DNA of 37,468 bases from Comamonas sp. lk (GTDB taxonomy: Bacteria > Pseudomonadota > Gammaproteobacteria > Burkholderiales > Burkholderiaceae_C), in assembly GCA_945860595.1 (NCBI GenBank), contig CAMAQV010000027.1, positions 1 to 37,468 on the forward strand, written 5' to 3'. Shown here piece after piece: positions 17,590-25,807 of this stretch. The notes beneath the pieces are model-generated. The model made no database searches and was not told the origin of the DNA. It saw only the letters and a program-made list of their open reading frames with translations. Made by a program: the position numbers and the translations under genes. Numbering within the stretch: the first letter of the stretch is position 1; each line of letters begins with the position of its first letter.

Positions 17590-17715
17590 AGCTGGGGAAA
17601 ACCCGAAACCTTGCTAAACTCTCGGTACCCGAGCGGTCCGCTTTCCCGCATGCGCGCAGCGGCATGCCACCCAGTCCAAGAATCACTTACCTGCTTTACT
17701 ACCCTAGGAGTTTCC

Positions 17716-18702
17716 ATGCTTAAAAAGCCTGTTCGCGTGGCAGTCACCGGCGCTGCCGGTCAAATCGGTTACGCCATTTTGTTCCGTATCGCCTCGGGCG
17801 AAATGCTGGGTACAGACCAGCCGGTGGTGCTCAGCCTGCTCGAAGTTCCCGTTGAAAAAGCCCAGCAGGCTTTGCAGGGTGTGATGATGGAGCTCGAAGA
17901 CTGCGCGTTTCCCTTGTTGGCAGGCATGGAGGCGCACAGCGACCCGATGACGGCTTTCAAGGATGTCGACTACGCCCTGCTGATCGGGTCACGGCCCCGT
18001 GGCCCCGGCATGGAACGCGCCGAGTTGCTGGCTGTGAATGGTGAGATCTTCACCGCCCAGGGCAAGGCGCTCAACGCCGTGGCCAGCCGCAATGTCAAGG
18101 TTTTGGTGGTCGGCAACCCTGCCAACACCAACGCCTATATCGCCATGAAAAGCGCCCCCGATCTGCCGCGCAGCAACTTCACGGCCATGCTGCGCCTGGA
18201 CCACAACCGCGCGCTGAGCCAGCTCGCCGCCAAAACCCACAAACCGGTGGCTGCGATTCAGAAGATGGCTGTGTGGGGCAACCATTCGCCCACCATGTAT
18301 GCCGATTACCGCTTTGCCACCATCGACGGTGCCTCGGTAAAAGACATGATCGGCGACCACGACTGGAACGCCAATACCTTTTTGCCTACCGTGGGCAAGC
18401 GCGGCGCGGCCATCATTGCGGCGCGGGGTGTCTCCTCGGCCGCCTCGGCGGCTAACGCGGCGATTGACCACATGCGCGACTGGGCTTTGGGCACGAACGG
18501 CCAGTGGGTGACCATGGGTATTCCGTCAGACGGCCATTACGGCATCCCCAAAGATGTGATGTTCGGTTTCCCCGTTATCTGCGATGCGGGCAGCTACCGC
18601 ATCGTGGAAGGTCTGCCCATTGACGCTTTCAGCCAGCAGTGCATCGACAAGACGCTCAAGGAACTGCTGGACGAGCAGGCCGGCGTAGCCCACCTGGTCT
18701 GA
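17716..18702 (+). CDS. mdh: Malate dehydrogenase (NAD-dependent)
   Basis: A 328-residue malate dehydrogenase oxidising malate to oxaloacetate. The start ATG 17716 has TAGGAG five bases upstream and gives the normal length. The NAD-binding GAAGQIGY is at residues 12-19, substrate arginines lie in [14 protein letters not shown] (about 91-104), and the catalytic dyad is D162 (RLDHNR) with H190 (WGNHSPTMY). The GAAGQIGY form and length match the cytosolic-MDH-like enzymes of Betaproteobacteria and Actinobacteria rather than the E. coli type. It is divergent from gntR and followed by the citE-like gene after 16 bases and then acnB, so these three form one unit. Confidence 0.97.
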   Translation: MLKKPVRVAVTGAAGQIGYAILFRIASGEMLGTDQPVVLSLLEVPVEKAQQALQGVMMELEDCAFPLLAGMEAHSDPMTAFKDVDYALLIGSRPRGPGMERAELLAVNGEIFTAQGKALNAVASRNVKVLVVGNPANTNAYIAMKSAPDLPRSNFTAMLRLDHNRALSQLAAKTHKPVAAIQKMAVWGNHSPTMYADYRFATIDGASVKDMIGDHDWNANTFLPTVGKRGAAIIAARGVSSAASAANAAIDHMRDWALGTNGQWVTMGIPSDGHYGIPKDVMFGFPVICDAGSYRIVEGLPIDAFSQQCIDKTLKELLDEQAGVAHLV

Positions 18703-18718
18703 GGCAGCAGGCGTCTCC

Positions 18719-19783
18719 ATGCTGCATCCACGCCAGGTATTGCAGGGTGCGCAATCGGGCGCGGCGCTGCTGCCTGTGTGTGACCATTACAGCGGTACGC
18801 CGCTGCGCATGCGCAAAAGCCTGGATTTGCAGGCGCAGATGAGCGAAGAGTTCGGGCGCTGCGTGTTCGATGCCACGCTGGATTGCGAGGACGGTGCGCC
18901 CGTAGGCGCCGAGGCCGAGCAGGCGCACCGGATTGCCGAATTGGCCCTGGAGCAGGGGCGTCTTACGTCAGAAGGCAGGCGGGTAAACCGGGTGGGCGCG
19001 CGCGTGCACACGGTAGACCACCCGGCCTTTGAGTCCGACGTCCAAACTATCGTGGGCCGGGCCGGTACCGTGCTGGACTATCTGATGCTGCCCAAGGTGG
19101 AGAGCCTGGCCGATGTCGAGCGTGCGCTGACGGCGATAGACCGCGCCGGGCGAAGTGCCCGTGCCCTTGCTGGATTGCCGGCCTTGCCGCTGCATGTTTT
19201 GATTGAGTCGCCCGGCGCGCTGGCGCAGGTTGTGGCGATTGCAGCGCACCCGCGCGTGGAGTCGCTGAGCTTCGGACTGATGGATTTTGTGTCCGCCCAC
19301 GGTGGGGCGATTCCCGCCAGCGCCATGGCCTATGACGCCTCCGGCCAAGGGGGCTTGGACCAGTTCAGCCATCCGCTGGTACGTCGCGCCAAATTGGAAA
19401 TTGCCGCCGCCTGCCACGCCCACGCCAAGGTGCCCTCGCACTGCGTGGTCACTGAATTTCGTGATGCGGCCGCGCTGGAGCGGGCTGCGCAACAGGCCGC
19501 GCAGGCACTGGGTTTCACCCGCATGTGGAGCATCCACCCCGACCAGATCCGTCCCATTTTGCGGGCCTTTGCGCCTCCTGCGCAGGCGATTGAACAAGCC
19601 CAGCGCATCATCGAGGCCGCGCTGGCGCAGGACTGGGCGCCGATTGCGGTGGACGGTGTGTTGCACGACCGGGCCAGTTACCGGTATTTTTGGAATCTGC
19701 TGGAGTCAGCGCACCGCAGCGGCGTGCGGCTCGCCCCGGCCATGCAGTCCCTTCTGAGTCAGCCTGTTGGCGCCGCCCACTGA
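18719..19783 (+). CDS. CitE-like HpcH/HpaI aldolase/citrate lyase family protein
   Basis: A 354-residue TIM-barrel protein of the HpcH/HpaI superfamily, CitE-like branch. Visible motifs are DATLDCEDGAPVGAEAEQAH (substrate loop with paired acidic residues), MLPKVESLADV, the metal-binding Glu in VLIESPGALAQV, the Asp in LSFGLMDFVSAHGG and SIHPDQIRPILRAF, the equivalent of the SIHPxQI motif of malyl-CoA and citramalyl-CoA lyases. No citD, citF or other citrate lyase gene is near, so it is not part of a classical citrate lyase. It starts 16 bases after mdh and is followed by acnB. A CoA-ester lyase or repair enzyme acting on malyl- or citramalyl-CoA-like compounds is plausible but unproven. Confidence 0.85.
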   Translation: MLHPRQVLQGAQSGAALLPVCDHYSGTPLRMRKSLDLQAQMSEEFGRCVFDATLDCEDGAPVGAEAEQAHRIAELALEQGRLTSEGRRVNRVGARVHTVDHPAFESDVQTIVGRAGTVLDYLMLPKVESLADVERALTAIDRAGRSARALAGLPALPLHVLIESPGALAQVVAIAAHPRVESLSFGLMDFVSAHGGAIPASAMAYDASGQGGLDQFSHPLVRRAKLEIAAACHAHAKVPSHCVVTEFRDAAALERAAQQAAQALGFTRMWSIHPDQIRPILRAFAPPAQAIEQAQRIIEAALAQDWAPIAVDGVLHDRASYRYFWNLLESAHRSGVRLAPAMQSLLSQPVGAAH

Positions 19784-19829
19784 GAATTTTTTGCTGTATC
19801 CAAGCTAATTGTTATTGAGGAGTAATGCG

Positions 19830-22421
19830 ATGTTGAAAGCCTACCGTGACCATGTAGCCGAGCGCGCCGCGCTGGGTATCCCGCCCCTGCCGCTGGACGC
19901 CAAACAGGTGGCCGCTTTGATTGAGCTCATCAAAACGCCGCCGACTGGTGAGGCCGAATTTTTGATGAACTTGCTGACCCACCGCGTGCCGCCCGGCGTA
20001 GACGACGCGGCGAAAGTCAAGGCCTCGTTTTTGTCGGCGGTCGCGCATGGTGATCTCCATGTGGCTTTGATCAGCCGCGCCAAAGCCACCGAGTTGCTCG
20101 GCACCATGGTCGGTGGCTATAACGTGAAGCCATTAATCGATTTGCTTGACCACGCGGAAGTGGCTTCGCTGGCTGCCCAGGCCTTGAAAAAAACCTTGCT
20201 GATGTTTGACTTTTTCCATGATGTCGCTGTCAAAGCGCAGGCCGGCAACGCCATGGCCAAGGAGGTCATGCAGAGCTGGGCCGACGCCGAATGGTTCACG
20301 TCCCGCCCCGAGGTGCCGCGCTGCATTCCGGTGACTGTATTCAAAGTTCCCGGCGAGACCAATACCGACGACCTCTCACCCGCACCCGACGCCTGGAGCC
20401 GTCCGGACATTCCCATGCATTACCTGGCGATGCTCAAAAACACGCGCTCTGATGCGGTGTTCCGCCCAGAAGAAGACGGCAAACGCGGCCCCATGCAGTT
20501 CATTGAAGACCTGAAGAAAAAAGGCCATTTGGTCGCCTATGTGGGCGATGTGGTGGGCACGGGCTCCAGCCGCAAATCGGCAACCAACAGCGTGATCTGG
20601 GCCACCGGCCAGGACATTCCTTTTGTGCCCAACAAGCGCTTTGGTGGCGTGACGCTGGGCGGAAAAATCGCGCCGATTTTCTTCAACACCCAGGAAGACT
20701 CGGGTGCCCTGCCGATTGAAGTGGACGTTTCCAAACTGCAGATGGGCGACGTGCTCGAGATCTACCCCTATGACGGAAAAATCATCCGTGATGGAGCCAC
20801 CGTTGTGGAGTTCAAACTGCGCAGCGAAGTGCTACTCGACGAAGTGCGCGCCGGAGGCCGCATCAACCTGATCATCGGGCGCAGCCTGACGGCCAAGGCG
20901 CGCGAGTTCCTGTCCTTACCAGCGTCTACACAGTTCCGCCTGCCGCAGCCACCTGTGGCCACCAAGGCTGGTTTTACGCTGGCACAAAAGATGGTTGGCC
21001 GCGCGGTCGGCTTGCCCGAGGGGCAGGGCGTGCGCCCCGGCACCTATTGCGAACCACGCATGACCACCGTCGGCTCCCAGGACACCACCGGCCCGATGAC
21101 GCGTGACGAATTGAAAGACCTGGCTTGTCTGGGCTTCAGCGCCGATCTGGTGATGCAGTCTTTCTGCCACACGGCGGCCTATCCGAAAGCGGTGGACGTG
21201 AAGATGCACCATGAGCTGCCGGCTTTCATGTCCAACCGGGGCGGCGTCGCGCTGCGCCCGGGTGACGGCGTGATCCATTCCTGGCTCAACCGCCTTTTGT
21301 TGCCCGATACCGTGGGCACCGGCGGCGACAGCCACACCCGTTTCCCCATCGGTATCAGCTTTCCGGCGGGTTCCGGTCTGGTCGCCTTCGGCGCGGCCAC
21401 CGGCGTGATGCCGCTGGACATGCCGGAGTCGGTGCTGGTGCGATTCAAAGGCAGCATGCAGCCCGGCGTGACGCTGCGCGATTTGGTGCACGCCATTCCG
21501 CTGTACGCCATCAAAGCTGGTTTGTTGACCGTGGCCAAAGCCGGAAAGGTGAATGTGTTTTCCGGCCGGATTTTGGAAATTGAAGGGCTGCCGGATCTCA
21601 AGGTCGAGCAGGCTTTTGAGCTGTCGGACGCATCAGCCGAACGATCCGCAGCGGGATGCACCATCAAGCTCAACCCGGCACCGATCCAAGAGTACCTGAC
21701 CAGCAACATCGTGCTCATGAAAAACATGATTGCGCAAGGCTATGCCGATGCCCGCACGCTGCAGCGTCGCATCGACAAGGTGCAAGCCTGGCTGGACAAG
21801 CCGGCTTTACTGGAGGCCGACAAGAGCGCCGAATACGCCGCAGTGATTGAGATCGATCTGGCCGATATCAAGGAGCCGATTTTGTGCTGCCCCAATGATC
21901 CGGACGATGCCAAGTTCCTGTCGCAAGTGGCGGGCACCAAGATTGACGAGGCGTTCATCGGCTCGTGCATGACCAACATCGGCCATTTCCGCGCCGCCGC
22001 CACCCTGCTGGGCGGGCAGCGCGATATTCCGGTCAAGCTGTGGGTCGCTCCGCCCACCAAAATGGATGAGAGCGAACTCATTAAAGAAGGCCATTACGCG
22101 GCGTTCGGCGCATCGGGTGCGCGTACCGAAATGCCTGGTTGCAGCTTGTGCATGGGCAACCAGGCCCAGGTGCGTGAGGGTGCCACGGTGGTGTCCACCA
22201 GTACCCGCAATTTTCCTAACCGCTTGGGTAAAAACACGCAGGTGTTTTTGGCTTCCGCTGAATTGGCGGCTATCGCCTCCAAACTGGGCAAGCTACCCAC
22301 CGTGCAGGAGTACCACGAGGCTATGGGCGTGGTGAATAAGGCTGGAGCGGCTATTTACCAGTACCTGAACTTCGACCGTATTGAGGAATACGCCGAGATC
22401 GCCGCCGCCAACCCGGCCTGA
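19830..22421 (+). CDS. acnB: Aconitate hydratase B (bifunctional, 2-methylisocitrate dehydratase)
   Basis: An 863-residue AcnB-type aconitase, converting citrate to isocitrate (and able in this family to act on 2-methylaconitate). The start ATG 19830 has GAGGAG eight bases upstream. The N-terminal HEAT-like domain ([16 protein letters not shown] and on) that is specific to AcnB is complete; the swivel domain follows, and the catalytic domains contain the cluster cysteines at about 712 ([13 protein letters not shown]) and in [10 protein letters not shown] at about 770-775. [21 protein letters not shown] is the active-site strand. It is third in mdh-citE-like-acnB. AcnB is a known apo-form RNA-binding sensor of iron in E. 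coli; whether this one is, is unknown. Confidence 0.98.
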   Translation: MLKAYRDHVAERAALGIPPLPLDAKQVAALIELIKTPPTGEAEFLMNLLTHRVPPGVDDAAKVKASFLSAVAHGDLHVALISRAKATELLGTMVGGYNVKPLIDLLDHAEVASLAAQALKKTLLMFDFFHDVAVKAQAGNAMAKEVMQSWADAEWFTSRPEVPRCIPVTVFKVPGETNTDDLSPAPDAWSRPDIPMHYLAMLKNTRSDAVFRPEEDGKRGPMQFIEDLKKKGHLVAYVGDVVGTGSSRKSATNSVIWATGQDIPFVPNKRFGGVTLGGKIAPIFFNTQEDSGALPIEVDVSKLQMGDVLEIYPYDGKIIRDGATVVEFKLRSEVLLDEVRAGGRINLIIGRSLTAKAREFLSLPASTQFRLPQPPVATKAGFTLAQKMVGRAVGLPEGQGVRPGTYCEPRMTTVGSQDTTGPMTRDELKDLACLGFSADLVMQSFCHTAAYPKAVDVKMHHELPAFMSNRGGVALRPGDGVIHSWLNRLLLPDTVGTGGDSHTRFPIGISFPAGSGLVAFGAATGVMPLDMPESVLVRFKGSMQPGVTLRDLVHAIPLYAIKAGLLTVAKAGKVNVFSGRILEIEGLPDLKVEQAFELSDASAERSAAGCTIKLNPAPIQEYLTSNIVLMKNMIAQGYADARTLQRRIDKVQAWLDKPALLEADKSAEYAAVIEIDLADIKEPILCCPNDPDDAKFLSQVAGTKIDEAFIGSCMTNIGHFRAAATLLGGQRDIPVKLWVAPPTKMDESELIKEGHYAAFGASGARTEMPGCSLCMGNQAQVREGATVVSTSTRNFPNRLGKNTQVFLASAELAAIASKLGKLPTVQEYHEAMGVVNKAGAAIYQYLNFDRIEEYAEIAAANPA

Positions 22422-22444
22422 GCGCTTGGTCGCACCTAAGCGCT
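22421..22444. terminator. Hairpin between convergent acnB and the TM2-like gene
   Basis: AGCGCTT (22421-22427) pairs with AAGCGCT (22438-22444), and GGT/ACC inside extends the stem with one bulged T, leaving a CGC loop. It reaches from the last base of the acnB stop into the last codons of the opposite gene. It has no T-run; it is likely a shared 3'-end structure. Confidence 0.6.
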
Positions 22445-22858
22445 GTATTCGAAGATGCGTTGAAAGCTGAAGGCGATGGTGGCTATCAGCACGCCGGTTC
22501 CCACCAGCAGCGCCGCGCCGAGTCCGAAGACGGTCAGGACCCGTGTCTGGCCGGCGGGGAATCCGGGATCTTCATCTGGATTGAAACGCGCATTCCAAGC
22601 CGATGCGCTTTGTAGCCCGTACACGATGGCGCGCAGGGCGTAGGCGCTGATGACCAGCCCGAGGCAGGGAATCAACACCCAACTCAGGCGGTCGTCCAGG
22701 CTGATGTTGCGTGCCCGCAAAACCCCATAGCTGCCCATTAGCACCGGCAGCAGTGTCAGCCAGCTCCAGATGCCGTAGCGGCCGTACAGATACAGCCGAT
22801 GCAGGCCCAACGGGCCGGTCAAAAAAGTCAGCCAGACGGCCAGGGTTTTATTTTTCAT
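22436..22858 (-). CDS. Small TM2-like multi-pass membrane protein, unknown function
   Basis: A 140-residue protein with four hydrophobic stretches (about residues 5-16, 29-47, 58-80 and 107-130). The N-terminal KNKTLAVWLTFLTGPLGLHRLYLY, with a GxxGLHRLYLYGRYG turn, is the pattern of TM2-domain proteins (two helices joined by a short Gly/His/Arg-containing loop). Function is unknown to me. The ATG at 22858 overlaps the stop of the upstream GNAT gene by four bases (ATGA read on the minus strand), so translation is coupled. It converges on acnB with a shared hairpin. Confidence 0.72.
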   Translation of the reverse strand: MKNKTLAVWLTFLTGPLGLHRLYLYGRYGIWSWLTLLPVLMGSYGVLRARNISLDDRLSWVLIPCLGLVISAYALRAIVYGLQSASAWNARFNPDEDPGFPAGQTRVLTVFGLGAALLVGTGVLIATIAFSFQRIFEYSA

Positions 22859-23388
22859 GGGCTCGATTGTGCGGGCGGCGTGTCGCTGCCTCTGCCCAGG
22901 GCGCGCTGCATCAGCACCACGTCCAGCCAACGATCAAACTTCCAGCCGCAGGCAGCCAACACCCCCACGTCGGTGAAGCCGCAGCTACGGTGTAGTGCGA
23001 TTGAGGCGGTGTTTTTCGAGTCGCCGATGACGGCAATCAGGCTGCGCACCCCGGCGCGCTCGGCCTGGGCCATCAGTTCGTGCAGCAGCAAGCGCCCCCA
23101 ACCACGCCCGGCCGCCTCAGGTGAAAGGTAAATCGAGTCCTCAGCCGAAAAACGGTAGGCCGGGCGCGGTTTGAACCAGTTGCAATACGCAAACCCGACG
23201 ACCGTGCCCGCGTCTTCCAAAACGAAAAAGGGCAAGCCTTTGCCGATCACGTCGCCGCGGCGTGCTGCCATGTCGGCAGGCGAGGGTGGCTCGACCTCAA
23301 ACGTGCCCGTGCCAGTGAGGACGTGGTGCCGGTAAATGGCAGCAATCTGCGGCACATCGGCGTCGGTGCTGGGACGAATCTGGGGCAT
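22855..23388 (-). CDS. GNAT-family N-acetyltransferase (phosphinothricin/methionine-sulfoximine type)
   Basis: A 177-residue acetyl-CoA-dependent N-acetyltransferase. The pattern IRPSTDADVPQIAAIYRHHVLTGTGTFE at the start, FVLEDAGTVVGFAYCNWFKPRPAYRFSAEDSIYL in the middle, and the acetyl-CoA loop AAGRGWGRLLLHELM (R/QxxGxG/A type) followed by SIALHRSCGF match the Pat/YncA (MnaT) subgroup, which acetylates L-phosphinothricin or methionine sulfoximine and sulfone. The natural substrate is unknown. ATG 23388 has no Shine-Dalgarno; a longer frame upstream looks non-coding. It is followed by the TM2-like gene with ATGA overlap and is divergent from rpsP. Confidence 0.87.
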   Translation of the reverse strand: MPQIRPSTDADVPQIAAIYRHHVLTGTGTFEVEPPSPADMAARRGDVIGKGLPFFVLEDAGTVVGFAYCNWFKPRPAYRFSAEDSIYLSPEAAGRGWGRLLLHELMAQAERAGVRSLIAVIGDSKNTASIALHRSCGFTDVGVLAACGWKFDRWLDVVLMQRALGRGSDTPPAQSSP

Positions 23389-23401
23389 GGGGAGGGAAAG
23401 A

Positions 23402-23407
23402 TATAAT
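23402..23407 (+). promoter_or_regulatory. Likely -10 box of the rpsP operon
   Basis: A perfect TATAAT inside AAAGATATAATCG, 98 bases before the rpsP start and 14 bases beyond the divergent GNAT start. A -35 near 23379-23384 is not recognisable, which is common for GC-rich genomes. The near-palindromic sequence could also serve the GNAT gene on the other strand. Confidence 0.5.
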
Positions 23408-23505
23408 CGAGGGCTATTCTGAGTGTCGCTGGCCGGGTGGTCAGTCGCGTGTCTCAAGCTCCGAATTTTACGATTGACCCCCTTCAGTCACCCAAAGGAC
23501 CCACT

Positions 23506-23769
23506 ATGGTCGTTATTCGACTTTCCCGCGGCGGCGCTAAAGCGCGCCCTTTCTTCAACATTGTCGTGGCCGACAAGCGCAACCGCCGCGACGGTCGCTT
23601 TATTGAGCGCATCGGGTTCTACAACCCGATTGCCACCCCCAACGAAGAGAGCATCCGCATCGCACAGGACCGCCTGTCGTACTGGCAGGGCGTAGGCGCC
23701 CAAGCCTCGCCCACGGTTGATCGCCTCATTCGCCAGGCTGCCTCCAAAGCGTCCGCGTCCGCAGCCTGA
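23506..23769 (+). CDS. rpsP: 30S ribosomal protein S16
   Basis: An 87-residue S16, a small-subunit assembly protein. [24 protein letters not shown] at the N-terminus and [10 protein letters not shown] are the family core; the Ala/Ser-rich tail is the usual variable end. ATG 23506 has AAAGGA nine bases upstream. It heads the conserved rpsP-rimM-trmD-rplS cluster. A long GC hairpin separates it from rimM, which may explain differing expression of ribosomal and processing proteins. Confidence 0.97.
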   Translation: MVVIRLSRGGAKARPFFNIVVADKRNRRDGRFIERIGFYNPIATPNEESIRIAQDRLSYWQGVGAQASPTVDRLIRQAASKASASAA

Positions 23770-23779
23770 GTACGCTGTG

Positions 23780-23799
23780 AGGCGGGGCCTGCCCCGCCT
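23780..23799 (+). promoter_or_regulatory. GC hairpin between rpsP and rimM
   Basis: AGGCGGGG, tetraloop CCTG, CCCCGCCT: a perfect 8-bp stem 11 bases after the rpsP stop and 17 bases before the rimM start. No T-run follows, so full termination is unlikely; attenuation, RNA processing or 3'-end protection of rpsP mRNA would fit. Confidence 0.6.
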
Positions 23800-23815
23800 T
23801 GCTGGTGCTGATCCC

Positions 23816-24379
23816 ATGCTCGCCGGACTGGAACCCGCCGAACTCCCCGCAGATGCGGTAGAAGTCGGACGCATAGGCGATGCCTGGGGTGTTCAGGGCT
23901 GGTTCAAGGTCATTTCGCACAGCGCCCAGCCGGAGGCGCTTTTTTCATCCAAGCGCTGGTATCTTTTACCCACCGAGCGCGGCCCCCAGCCCTTTGAGGG
24001 CGTCGCTTTGATGGCTATCCGCGAGGCCAAAGACCATTCCGGCACCGTAGTTGCCCGATGCCAGGATGTTGCGGACCGCGACGCGGCGCAGGCGCTCAAG
24101 GGTTCCCGAATATTTGTGGCCCGTTCCAGCTTCCCAACGGCTGGGGCAGACGAGTTTTACTGGGTGGACTTGATTGGCCTGTCTGTGGTCAACCGCGAGG
24201 GACTGGTTCTGGGCTTAGTACGCGACCTCGTCTCGACCGGGCCGCAAACGGTTTTGGTCATTGAAAACACCCAGGACGATGCTGTGCGCGAGATCTTGAT
24301 TCCCTTTGTATCGGTGTACGTGGACGCGGTTGATATTGCGCAGCGGCAGATTCGTGTCGACTGGCAGCCCGATTACTGA
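23816..24379 (+). CDS. rimM: Ribosome maturation factor RimM
   Basis: A 187-residue 16S rRNA processing and 30S head-assembly factor that binds S19. The N-terminal VEVGRIGDAWGVQGWFKVI, then RWYLL, and the PRC-barrel segment EFYWVDLIGLSVVNREGLVLG, ending in RQIRVDWQPDY, match the family (W/Y-rich linker and GLxVx motif). ATG 23816 gives the normal length, although it lacks a good Shine-Dalgarno and sits right behind the rpsP-rimM hairpin. trmD follows after 29 bases. Confidence 0.96.
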   Translation: MLAGLEPAELPADAVEVGRIGDAWGVQGWFKVISHSAQPEALFSSKRWYLLPTERGPQPFEGVALMAIREAKDHSGTVVARCQDVADRDAAQALKGSRIFVARSSFPTAGADEFYWVDLIGLSVVNREGLVLGLVRDLVSTGPQTVLVIENTQDDAVREILIPFVSVYVDAVDIAQRQIRVDWQPDY

Positions 24380-24408
24380 GCACGCTCTAGGTCAGAGGAC
24401 GGTTCACC

Positions 24409-25155
24409 ATGCGCTTTGACGTCATCACCCTGTTCCCCGAGTTGTTTGAGCCCTTTACACGGGCCGGTATTACCCGTCGCGCTTTCGAGTCCGGCGCGGT
24501 CGAGCTCCATTGCTTCAACCCCCGCGACGCGGTCAGTGGTACCTACCGGCGCGTGGATGACCGTCCTTTTGGGGGTGGACCGGGCATGGTTTTTATGTCC
24601 CAGCCCCTGCTTGACTCCGTGAATGCCATCCGCCAGCAGCGCCAGGACCAGGCCCCCGTGGTGCTTTTTTCGCCTCTTGGAGGCCGCTTGGACCACGCAG
24701 CGGTGCAGGGCTGGTCCGACAGCGCGGGCGCCATTTTGATTTGTGGCCGTTATGAGGGCGTGGACCAACGGTTTATCGATGCCCATGTCGATGTGCAAAT
24801 CAGTTTGGGCGATTTTGTGCTGTCAGGCGGTGAAATTGCCGCCATGGCCCTTATCGATGCGGTAGCCCGGCTGCAGCCCGGCGTGCTGGGCGACCAGGAC
24901 AGCCACCATTTCGACAGCTTCAATCCCGCGCTGGACGGTTTGCTGGACTGCCCGCACTACACCCGGCCCGAACATTGGCAGGGGCAGTCCGTGCCATCGG
25001 TGCTGTTATCGGGTAATCACCAGGAAATTGCGCTGTGGCGACGCCGGCAACGGTTGGAAGCTACGGCGGCCTTGCGGCCAGAGTTGCTGGAGCGCGCGCG
25101 CCAGGGCGGTGCCTTGGACAGCCAAGACGAGGCATTTTTGCGCGGAATCGGCTAG
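24409..25155 (+). CDS. trmD: tRNA (guanine-37-N1)-methyltransferase
   Basis: A 248-residue SPOUT-class enzyme that methylates G37 next to the anticodon of tRNAs reading CCN/CUN/CGG, preventing +1 frameshifts. MRFDVITLFPELFEP at the N-terminus, RRVDDRPFGGGPGMVFM, the knot motif ICGRYEGVDQRFID, and SLGDFVLSGGEIAAM (SAM-binding trefoil knot) followed by LLDCPHYTRPEHW are all intact. GAGGA precedes the ATG. It is third in rpsP-rimM-trmD-rplS. Confidence 0.98.
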   Translation: MRFDVITLFPELFEPFTRAGITRRAFESGAVELHCFNPRDAVSGTYRRVDDRPFGGGPGMVFMSQPLLDSVNAIRQQRQDQAPVVLFSPLGGRLDHAAVQGWSDSAGAILICGRYEGVDQRFIDAHVDVQISLGDFVLSGGEIAAMALIDAVARLQPGVLGDQDSHHFDSFNPALDGLLDCPHYTRPEHWQGQSVPSVLLSGNHQEIALWRRRQRLEATAALRPELLERARQGGALDSQDEAFLRGIG

Positions 25156-25214
25156 ACGTGGCAGCTCAAAATGTCCCGTCGTGGCAGGAAGTCCCGTCCC
25201 AAGGTCGGCGCGCG

Positions 25215-25242
25215 CCGGGAAGTTCCCGGGTTTTCGTATAAT
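25215..25242 (+). promoter_or_regulatory. Inverted repeat and TATAAT box upstream of rplS
   Basis: CCGGGAA, central G, TTCCCGG (25215-25229) is a perfect inverted repeat that ends seven bases before a perfect TATAAT (25237-25242). The repeat would cover the -35 region of a promoter using this -10. If used, rplS would have a leader of about 105 bases separate from trmD. The repeat could instead be a weak trmD terminator, with a 5-bp stem then GTTTT. Confidence 0.5.
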
Positions 25243-25352
25243 TTGCGGCTAACCTGATCCTCTGCCCGACCAAGGCGTTTCCATCATCCTGAAGGAAGCT
25301 CGCCTGGCAACAGTTCTGAATGCCGGTGCGCGCACGATCAACGAAAGAAGCT

Positions 25353-25724
25353 ATGAACCTCATCCAGACCCTGGAGCAAGAAGAAATTGCCCGCCTTGGG
25401 AAGACGATTCCCGAATTCGCCCCTGGCGACACCGTGATTGTCAGTGTCAACGTGGTTGAAGGCAGCCGCAAGCGCGTGCAGGCCTACGAAGGCGTCGTGA
25501 TTGCCAAACGCAATCGCGGCCTGAACAGCGGTTTTATCGTCCGCAAAATCTCCAGTGGTGAGGGCGTCGAGCGCACTTTCCAGACCTATAGCCCGCTGAT
25601 TGCCGGTATCGAGGTCAAACGCCGCGGTGACGTACGCCGCGCCAAGCTGTATTACCTGCGTGATCGCAGCGGCAAGTCGGCGCGTATTAAGGAAAAGCTG
25701 CCGGCCAAAAAGACTGCCGTCTGA
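25353..25724 (+). CDS. rplS: 50S ribosomal protein L19
   Basis: A 123-residue L19, located at the 30S-50S interface. [29 protein letters not shown]-like [25 protein letters not shown] split by normal turns, and the core [20 protein letters not shown] are diagnostic. ATG 25353 has a moderate GAAAGAAG upstream. It has a likely own promoter at 25237 and a strong terminator after the stop, so its level can be set apart from trmD, as in other bacteria where ribosomal proteins outnumber TrmD. Confidence 0.97.
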   Translation: MNLIQTLEQEEIARLGKTIPEFAPGDTVIVSVNVVEGSRKRVQAYEGVVIAKRNRGLNSGFIVRKISSGEGVERTFQTYSPLIAGIEVKRRGDVRRAKLYYLRDRSGKSARIKEKLPAKKTAV

Positions 25725-25751
25725 TCCACGCAGTTTTCAGAAGCGCATAAG

Positions 25752-25784
25752 CCGCCCCAGACCTGGTCTGCGGCGGTTTTTTTT
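25752..25784 (+). terminator. Rho-independent terminator after rplS
   Basis: CCGCC plus CAGAC pair with GTCTG plus GGCGG around a CTG loop with one C-C mismatch (25752-25776), followed by eight T (25777-25784). It lies 27 bases after the rplS stop and ends the ribosomal cluster 23 bases before the Nudix gene. Confidence 0.92.
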
Positions 25785-25807
25785 GTGTTCTGTCCCTGAT
25801 CAAGGAT

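Noticed and set aside
18719..19783. Classical citrate lyase beta subunit (citE of citDEF)
   Set aside because: No citD, citF, citC or citX gene is near; the motifs fit the wider CoA-ester lyase group.
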